A DNA stretch of 64,000 bases. It comes from Bacteroidetes bacterium UBA7662 (lineage in GTDB: Bacteria; Bacteroidota; Bacteroidia; UBA7662). This document shows positions 58,653 through 64,000 of this stretch, one piece after another. The translations under genes were made by a program, and so were the position numbers. Position 1 is the stretch's first letter. Each line of letters opens with the position of its first letter. The notes beneath the pieces were generated by a model, which made no database searches, was not told the origin of the DNA, and saw only the letters and a list, made by a program, of their open reading frames with translations. Location of the stretch: the NCBI GenBank assembly GCA_002483345.1, contig DLHS01000016.1:442694-506693 (forward strand), read 5' to 3'.

Positions 58653-61106
58653 ATGCCCATGCATCGTTCTCTGATTGTCCTTTTCAGTGCATCTGCCCTC
58701 CTGCTGGCCTGTAACAGCAGCCGTTCCAACAAAAAACCGGCCGTTCCGGCTGCCGGTGCATCCAACGAACGCCGCTTTGACCCGGTGACCGACTACAGGG
58801 CTGCCGAGCCGCTGGATATGAAAATGGTTCATACCAAATTGTACCTCAAGCCTGATTTTGCCAAAGCCTGGATGTATGGAACAGCTTATCTTACCATACA
58901 ACCCCACTTTTATGCAAGCGACAGCCTCGTGCTCGATGCCAAAGGGTTTTCAATCAGCCGGCTTGAGTATGTGGGAGACGACTATTTCAAAAGCCTTCCC
59001 TATACCTACGACGGACAGCAACTCCGTATCCACCTGGGCTTCAGACACAGTCCGGGTAAAAACTTTAACATCCTGATAGAGTACATCGCGAAACCCAACG
59101 AACTGACCAATGTAGGCGGCAGCACGGCCATTCAGGGCGCCAAAGGGCTTTACTTCATCAACGGCGATGGCAGCGATCCCCACAAGCCTACCCAGATGTG
59201 GACCCAGGGGGAGACCGAGTCCAACTCGTGCTGGTACCCGACCATCGACGCCCCCAACCAGAAGACGACCCAGGAAATTTATCTGACAGTAGATACGGCT
59301 TTTGTAAGCCTGTCGAACGGGGAGCTGGTTTACAGCACTGATAACGGCGATGGCACCCGCACCGATTACTGGAAACAGGATTTACCCCATGCCCCCTATC
59401 TCACCATGCTGGCTGCAGGTAAGTTTCACATTGCCCGCGAAAGCTGGAATGGTAAGGAAGTCAGCTACTATGTTGAGCCGGAGTTTGAAGCCACGGCCCG
59501 TGCAACCTATCCCAATACGGTGGAGATGCTGGAGTTTTATTCGAAGCAACTTGGTGTACCTTACCCCTGGCATAAGTATGCACAAATCAGTGTGCGGGAT
59601 TATGTAAGTGGCGCCATGGAGAACACCACGGCCGTAATTTTCGGGGAATGGGCGCAACGCACAACCCGTGAGTTGATCGATGGCAGCAGCGAGAGTACAG
59701 TGGCGCACGAAATGTACCACCATTGGTTTGGTGATCTGGTGACCTGTGAATCGTGGAGTAATATTTCTGTCAACGAATCTTTTGCCACCTATGGCAGCTA
59801 TTTGTGGGAGGAACATAAATACGGGAAAATGGCCGCCGACCACGACTTGCATGGTAACCTGAACAGCTATCTGAACGAGTCGGGAAGGAAGCAGGTTGAT
59901 CTGGTGCGGTTTTACTATGGCGATAAGGAGGAGGTTTTCGACAGCCACAGTTATGCCAAAGGAAGCCGTTTGCTGCATATGCTACGGTCGGAAGTGGGCG
60001 ATCAGGCCTTTTTTGCGGCACTCAGGCTGTTCCTCACCCGCCATGCCTACCAGGCAGTAGAAATACACCAGTTACGCCTCGCTTTCGAGGAGGTGACCGG
60101 CCGGGATATGAACTGGTTCTTCAACCAGTGGTTTTTTGCCAAAGGACACCCCATACTGAGTTTTAACTACAGTTACGATGAAGCAAGCCAGGAAGTAGTG
60201 CTCGCCATCGAACAGCAGCAGGACCTGAAAACAACGCCCCAATACCGGCTGCCTATGCTGGTGGATGTGTATACGGCAGGGGCTAAAGAAACCCACCGCA
60301 TTGTACTCACCGGTGTGAAACAGACTTTCCGATTCAAAAGCAGCGAAAAACCGGTACTGGTCAATGCCGATGCCCAGAAAATGCTGTTGGCGGAAAAGAA
60401 AGAGAACAAAACCACTGCTGAATACCTCGTGCAGTGGGAGCGCGCACCCCTGTATGTCGACAAGCTGGAAGCCTTGCAGCATCTCCGTCATGAAAAAAGC
60501 AATCCGGCGGCCCGGCAGGTTTTTGAAGCAGCCCTGGCACACCCCTACTGGCATTTGCGTTCTTATGCCATTGAACATTGGAATTTCGACAACTGGAAAA
60601 CAGACACGCAGTTTATGGAGCAGTTGCAAGCCAACGTGCCGGCAGACCCCGATACCCGGGTAAGAGCCAGATCGATTGAAAAGCTGGCCATAGCGGATCC
60701 TGTTAAGTACAAAAACCTGTTTCTTTCAGGCATTGCCAACGATAGTTCTTATCGTGTCATCAGCGCCGCCCTCGGGGCCTTTGCGCTTGCAGACAGTGCA
60801 GAAGCACTTGTTTTAGCCGGGCCTTTTGAAACCGAACGCATGGTAAAGGGGACGGTTTTTGAGCTTTACGGCAAATATGGAGACCAAAGCAAGGCAGATT
60901 TTTTTGAAAAAGCATGGCCTGCTGCCGGTAACCAACGGATGCAATTGATAGCCAGTTATACCCGCCTGGCGCTGCGCAGCAACGACCGGGAGTTTACAGG
61001 ACGTGCCATCAGCTTCCTGAGTGCAAAAGACAAAGAACTCAGCGGCTGGCAAAAAAATTACACCCTGCAGCAGCGACGCAAACTGGAGAGTAGTCTGCCC
61101 AAATAA
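58653..61106 (+). CDS. M1-family aminopeptidase lipoprotein
   Basis: An 817-aa zinc aminopeptidase. The N-terminus has a lipobox (LLLAC, Cys20), so it is probably anchored in the envelope. The exopeptidase motif is GAMEN (SGAMENTTAV) and the zinc site is HEMYH at 352-356 with E375 (NESFATY), the HExxH-x18-E pattern of gluzincins. A HEAT-like helical C-terminal part (about 590-817) follows. It trims N-terminal residues from peptides, likely for nutrition. A strong terminator follows. The third-codon Met is an alternative start. Confidence 0.95.
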   Translation: MPMHRSLIVLFSASALLLACNSSRSNKKPAVPAAGASNERRFDPVTDYRAAEPLDMKMVHTKLYLKPDFAKAWMYGTAYLTIQPHFYASDSLVLDAKGFSISRLEYVGDDYFKSLPYTYDGQQLRIHLGFRHSPGKNFNILIEYIAKPNELTNVGGSTAIQGAKGLYFINGDGSDPHKPTQMWTQGETESNSCWYPTIDAPNQKTTQEIYLTVDTAFVSLSNGELVYSTDNGDGTRTDYWKQDLPHAPYLTMLAAGKFHIARESWNGKEVSYYVEPEFEATARATYPNTVEMLEFYSKQLGVPYPWHKYAQISVRDYVSGAMENTTAVIFGEWAQRTTRELIDGSSESTVAHEMYHHWFGDLVTCESWSNISVNESFATYGSYLWEEHKYGKMAADHDLHGNLNSYLNESGRKQVDLVRFYYGDKEEVFDSHSYAKGSRLLHMLRSEVGDQAFFAALRLFLTRHAYQAVEIHQLRLAFEEVTGRDMNWFFNQWFFAKGHPILSFNYSYDEASQEVVLAIEQQQDLKTTPQYRLPMLVDVYTAGAKETHRIVLTGVKQTFRFKSSEKPVLVNADAQKMLLAEKKENKTTAEYLVQWERAPLYVDKLEALQHLRHEKSNPAARQVFEAALAHPYWHLRSYAIEHWNFDNWKTDTQFMEQLQANVPADPDTRVRARSIEKLAIADPVKYKNLFLSGIANDSSYRVISAALGAFALADSAEALVLAGPFETERMVKGTVFELYGKYGDQSKADFFEKAWPAAGNQRMQLIASYTRLALRSNDREFTGRAISFLSAKDKELSGWQKNYTLQQRRKLESSLPK

Positions 61107-61117
61107 AAAATCGCCGG

Positions 61118-61154
61118 CTTATCCACGATGCCTGCGTGGATAAGTTGTTTTTTA
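61118..61154 (+). terminator. Rho-independent terminator
   Basis: A perfect 10-bp stem (CTTATCCACG, 61118-61127, with CGTGGATAAG, 61135-61144) with a 7-nt loop is followed by TTGTTTTTTA. It ends the aminopeptidase transcript. Confidence 0.9.
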
Positions 61155-61175
61155 TCTGATTTCATATTACATTTG
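61145..61175 (+). promoter_or_regulatory. Promoter of the rimP-nusA-infB operon
   Basis: TTG at 61145-61147 and TACATTTG at 61168-61175 are 20 bp apart, a good match to the Bacteroidota promoter (TTG...TAnnTTTG). The -33 element overlaps the T-run of the preceding terminator. Confidence 0.7.
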
Positions 61176-61185
61176 CAGCGCAAAA

Positions 61186-61215
61186 GAGAGAGGGGACCCA
61201 GCAGTCCCCTCTTTT
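61186..61215 (+). promoter_or_regulatory. Terminator-like hairpin in the rimP leader
   Basis: GAGGGGAC (61190-61197) and GTCCCCTC (61204-61211) form a perfect 8-bp stem with a 6-nt loop (CCAGCA), extendable by A-rich sequence pairing with the T-run TTTT-A-TT. It lies between the promoter and the rimP start at 61227, so it may act as an attenuator for the operon. Confidence 0.6.
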
Positions 61216-61226
61216 ATTACGCTCCT

Positions 61227-61691
61227 ATGAATCCGTTACAAAATCGCATATTGCAGCATCTGGAGGCCATCTTAACCGATGACCATCACTTTCTCGTGGA
61301 ACTCAGGCTGAGCCCGAATAATGGCCTGCTTACCGTTTTGCTGGATGGCGACGAGGGTGTGAGCATAGATTACTGTGCGCAGGTAAGCCGTTCGCTGGGT
61401 GAAAAGCTCGATGAAATGGAAGAACTGGGCAAGTATGTACTGGAAGTGTCGTCGCCTGGTGCCGACGCTCCTTTGCGGTTGTTGCGGCAGTATCCCAAAC
61501 ACATTGGCCGGAAGCTGAAGCTGAAGCTGAGCGATGAGACGGTTTTTGAAGGTACGCTCACGGCCGTTAAGGGCGACAAACTGTCGTTTTTGTACGCCTA
61601 CAAGGAAAAAGGTAAAAAAGCTGAAACCCGTGAAAAGGGGATATCTTTTGCCGAAATCAAAGAAGCTAAAGTCATTATTTCTTTTAAATAA
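61227..61691 (+). CDS. rimP: Ribosome maturation factor RimP
   Basis: A 154-aa protein needed for 30S subunit maturation. It has the RimP N-domain pattern (DGDEGVSIDYCAQVSRSLGEKLDE, VLEVSSPGADAPL) and the C-terminal SH3-like part (HIGRKLKLKLSDETVFEGTLTAVKGDKLSF). The ATG at 61227 gives MNPLQNRILQHLEAIL, as expected; a start at 61128 would include the leader hairpin. It comes first in rimP-nusA-infB, the standard order in bacteria. Confidence 0.96.
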   Translation: MNPLQNRILQHLEAILTDDHHFLVELRLSPNNGLLTVLLDGDEGVSIDYCAQVSRSLGEKLDEMEELGKYVLEVSSPGADAPLRLLRQYPKHIGRKLKLKLSDETVFEGTLTAVKGDKLSFLYAYKEKGKKAETREKGISFAEIKEAKVIISFK

Positions 61692-61700
61692 ACGCTTACC

Positions 61701-62939
61701 ATGAACAGCAGCGAACTCATAGACTCCTTTGCCGAGTTCAAGGAATTAAAGAACATCGATCGTGCCACCATGATGCGCGTCCTGGAGGACGTATTCCGCA
61801 GCATGGTCCGCCGTAAATACGGCACCGACGAGAATTTCGACATCATCCTGAATACTGAAAAGGGTGACCTTGAGATATGGCGCAACCGCGAGATTGTTGA
61901 AAACGACGCTGAAGATGCCGACCAGTTTGACAAGGTACGCCTCAGCGAAGCCCGCCTGATAGAGCCCGATTTTGAAGTGGGGGAAGAGGTATCGGAAGAG
62001 ATTAAACTTGAAGACTTCGGCCGCCGTGCCATCCTGGCTGCCCGCCAGACCCTGGTACAGCGTATTCTGGAGTTGGAGAAAGACAATATCTACAAGAAAT
62101 ACATCGACCGGGTGGGTGAAATCATCACCGGAGAGGTATATCAGATCTGGAAGAAGGAAATCCTCGTCCTTGACGATGAAGGCAACGAGCTTATCCTGCC
62201 TAAAACCGAACAGATACCGGCCGACTTTTTCAAAAAAGGCGATGCCATCCGGGCGGTTGTTCAGGGTGTGGAGATACAGGGCGCCAGCCCGCGCATCATC
62301 ATCAGCCGTTGCGCGCCGGCTTTCCTGGCCCGTTTGATGGAGCTGGAAGTGCCGGAGATTTTCGATGGCCTGATTACCATTAAAAACATCGTGCGGGAGC
62401 CCGGAGAACGCGCCAAAGTAGCTGTAGAAAGCTACGACGACCGCATCGATCCGGTGGGTGCCTGCGTAGGGATGAAGGGTTCGCGTATCCACGGCATTGT
62501 CCGTGAATTGCGCAACGAAAGCATCGACGTGATTAACTTCACCAACAACCTCCAGCTGTATATTCAGCGGGCACTCAGTCCGGCGAAAATCAGCAATATG
62601 GAGCTGGATGCGGAGAATAAAAAAGCACACGTATTCCTCAAACCCGACCAGGTTTCACTGGCTATCGGCAAGGGAGGACACAACATACGCCTCGCGGCGA
62701 AACTCACCGGTTATGAAATCGATGTGTTCCGCGATGTGGAAGACAGCGATAGCGACATCGACCTTGATGAGTTTGCAGATGAGATTGATACCTGGATACT
62801 CGACGAGTTGAAAGGCATTGGCTGCGACACCGCCCGTTCCGTACTGGAACTGGGTAAGGAAGAGCTGGTTCGGAGGACCGAACTGGAGGAGGAGACAGTT
62901 CAGGAGATACTGGACATCATCAAGGCCGAATTCGAATAA
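61701..62939 (+). CDS. nusA: Transcription termination/antitermination factor NusA
   Basis: A 412-aa RNA polymerase-associated factor that controls pausing and termination. The order is an N-terminal RNAP-binding domain (about 1-125), S1 (about 130-200), two KH domains (with GACVGMKGSRIHGIVRELRNESIDV and LAIGKGGHNIRLAAKLTGYEIDV) and a C-terminal helix-hairpin-helix-like part (LDELKGIGCDTARSVLELGKEELV). The length is short compared with E. coli NusA (495 aa), which has two acidic repeats at the C-terminus, but usual for Bacteroidota. It lies 9 bp after rimP. Confidence 0.97.
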   Translation: MNSSELIDSFAEFKELKNIDRATMMRVLEDVFRSMVRRKYGTDENFDIILNTEKGDLEIWRNREIVENDAEDADQFDKVRLSEARLIEPDFEVGEEVSEEIKLEDFGRRAILAARQTLVQRILELEKDNIYKKYIDRVGEIITGEVYQIWKKEILVLDDEGNELILPKTEQIPADFFKKGDAIRAVVQGVEIQGASPRIIISRCAPAFLARLMELEVPEIFDGLITIKNIVREPGERAKVAVESYDDRIDPVGACVGMKGSRIHGIVRELRNESIDVINFTNNLQLYIQRALSPAKISNMELDAENKKAHVFLKPDQVSLAIGKGGHNIRLAAKLTGYEIDVFRDVEDSDSDIDLDEFADEIDTWILDELKGIGCDTARSVLELGKEELVRRTELEEETVQEILDIIKAEFE

Positions 62940-62982
62940 TCGCGGGGAATAAGCGAAATTTGTCAATTAGTAATTAACAGGA

Positions 62983-64000
62983 ATGTCAGAAGGTAGTATC
63001 AGGATCAAAAAAGCGGCAACCGAGTTCAACATCAGTGTAGCGCATGTGGTGGAGCACCTGTCGAAGAAAGGCTTCGACGTGGACAACAACCCGAACGCTA
63101 AAATCACCGATGAGGCGTACGCGGTATTGATGCGCGATTTCGGTCAGGACAAAAAGATCAAGGAGCAGGCGGCCCAGATCTCGATCGGACGCCAGACCAA
63201 AGCCGATGTGGTCCTCGACAACAAAGACTTTGCTGCTGCTGCTCCCGTAGAAAAAGAGCAGGAGGAAGTCCTGATCAAAGGTTTAAACACCGCTGCCAAA
63301 GCTGCCGCCGCTGCTGAAGCTGCTCCTGTTGAAAAAACCGAAAAAGCGCCGGAAGCCGTTGCGCCTGCCCCTCCTGTGGCTGAGCCGGAAGTTGTAGCAG
63401 CCCCCAAGGCCGCCGAAGCCCCGGAAGAAGCCCCGAAAGCGGAGAAGCCCGTTGAAAAACCGGCCGAACCGGTAGCCCCGAAAGTCGCTCCTGAAACGCC
63501 GAAACCGGTTGCTGCAGAAGAAAAGCCGGCCAGTAAAGTGTTGCGCACCATTGATTTGGGTGCTATCGGCCAGTCCCGCCCTCAAAAGCCACAAATGCCG
63601 AAGGGAGATGCCAAAAAAGGCATGGTACCAACGGCCCCCAAAGCAGAAGAGCCTCAGGCGACCACGCCTCCGGCTACTGCAGCCCATAGCCCGGAGCCAC
63701 CGGCGCCGGAAAATGCCCCTCAGGCAGATGGCCCGGAGGACGAATCAGTGGTACGCGCTACGGCCGATCGCCTCAAAGGCACCACGGTTTTAGGGAAGAT
63801 AGATTTAACACAATTCGAAAAACGCAAACCGGTTGCCAGCTCCAGCGATGATGCCGTGAGTCGCCGCAAACGCAAGCGCAAAGACGGCACGGTTCCCGGC
63901 AGCCCCGCACCAGCGGCAGGCACCGGCAATGCCCCTTCCGGAAACACCGGTGGAGGCAACCGCGACAATAACCGTGGTCCGGGCGGACCCGGCGGCAACC
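62983..64000 (+). CDS. infB: Translation initiation factor IF-2, N-terminal part (cut by window end)
   Basis: The first 339 codons of a large GTPase that brings initiator tRNA to the ribosome. The IF2_N domain (about 1-55) is MSEGSIRIKKAATEFNISVAHVVEHLSKKGFDVDNN. A long, low-complexity linker follows, rich in Ala, Pro, Glu and Lys (about 85-230), then RRKRKRKDG and a Gly/Asn/Arg-rich stretch. This matches Bacteroidota IF-2. The G-domain and C-terminal parts lie beyond the right edge. It starts 43 bp after nusA and is probably in the same operon. Confidence 0.95.
   Translation, partial: MSEGSIRIKKAATEFNISVAHVVEHLSKKGFDVDNNPNAKITDEAYAVLMRDFGQDKKIKEQAAQISIGRQTKADVVLDNKDFAAAAPVEKEQEEVLIKGLNTAAKAAAAAEAAPVEKTEKAPEAVAPAPPVAEPEVVAAPKAAEAPEEAPKAEKPVEKPAEPVAPKVAPETPKPVAAEEKPASKVLRTIDLGAIGQSRPQKPQMPKGDAKKGMVPTAPKAEEPQATTPPATAAHSPEPPAPENAPQADGPEDESVVRATADRLKGTTVLGKIDLTQFEKRKPVASSSDDAVSRRKRKRKDGTVPGSPAPAAGTGNAPSGNTGGGNRDNNRGPGGPGGN

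Noticed and set aside
61118..61144. DnaA-box-like TTATCCACG/CGTGGATAA pair at 61119
   Set aside because: The two halves are the stem of a rho-independent terminator with a following T-run, which fully explains them.
61746..62630. A 294-codon antisense frame within nusA
   Set aside because: It is opposite the S1 and KH domains of NusA, with no support of its own.
1..64000. tRNA or rRNA genes
   Set aside because: No cloverleaf-type sequence with T-loop words or rRNA core sequence was noticed in the intergenic gaps. A covariance-model scan was not possible here.

Overview
The window is a continuous stretch of a Bacteroidota chromosome, probably from the Chitinophagia/Saprospiria side of the phylum. 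The evidence is consistent: two secreted enzymes end in type IX secretion (T9SS) sorting domains, MurF is fused to alanine racemase, the E1 alpha and beta chains of a 2-oxoacid dehydrogenase are one protein, Bacteroidota-only families occur (DUF4175, HYC_CC_PP, DUF4834), and many genes are preceded by the TAnnTTTG -7 box of this phylum. G+C is roughly half by eye. No rRNA, tRNA, prophage or CRISPR array was seen. The left edge carries a REP-like repeat beside an IS200-type transposase, and the right edge cuts infB.

Layout. 0-9 kb: transposase, two T9SS cargo enzymes, metK, fused E1, an Rrf2 regulator with trmB, and a degenerate TrpF-like protein. 9-19 kb: an alkyltransferase-like gene overlapping an AlbA_2 gene, carB, a two-component system, a coiled-coil membrane protein and a YfhO-type membrane protein. 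19-26 kb, minus strand: glycosyltransferase, GDP-L-fucose synthesis (gmd, fcl), murF-alr, an MFS carrier, with recX divergent. 26-30 kb: a metal (probably copper) operon of HYC_CC_PP protein, HMA protein and TonB-dependent receptor. 30-33 kb: EamA permease, yicC, gmk, nadD. 33.5-46.8 kb: an unbroken plus-strand block from nadA to a lipoprotein, including DUF4175, ybeY and mnmG. 46.8-54.3 kb: nadB, a Fic protein, upp and a three-gene polysaccharide-like cluster. 54.3-64 kb: feoAB, an SprT-like protein, a biotinyl carrier protein, an M1 aminopeptidase and the rimP-nusA-infB operon.

The most notable feature is a candidate chromosome origin. The 390-bp gene-free gap between nadD and nadA (33137-33526) holds a cluster of DnaA-box-like 9-mers, including a back-to-back inverted pair with one perfect box, an extended direct repeat and AT-rich segments. 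The local G-versus-C bias of the plus strand appears to change sign there. About 9 kb away, two 16-bp sequences matching the ParB site parS sit 45 bp apart between ybeY and mnmG. Together these suggest the replication origin and partition domain, in a phylum where oriC is often not beside dnaA.

Other points of interest: a family of palindromic intergenic repeats (10.2, 48.7 and 57.5 kb); a duplicated 20-bp operator-like repeat before fic; -7 boxes so close to start codons that leaderless mRNAs are likely; and a terminator-like hairpin in the rimP-nusA-infB leader.
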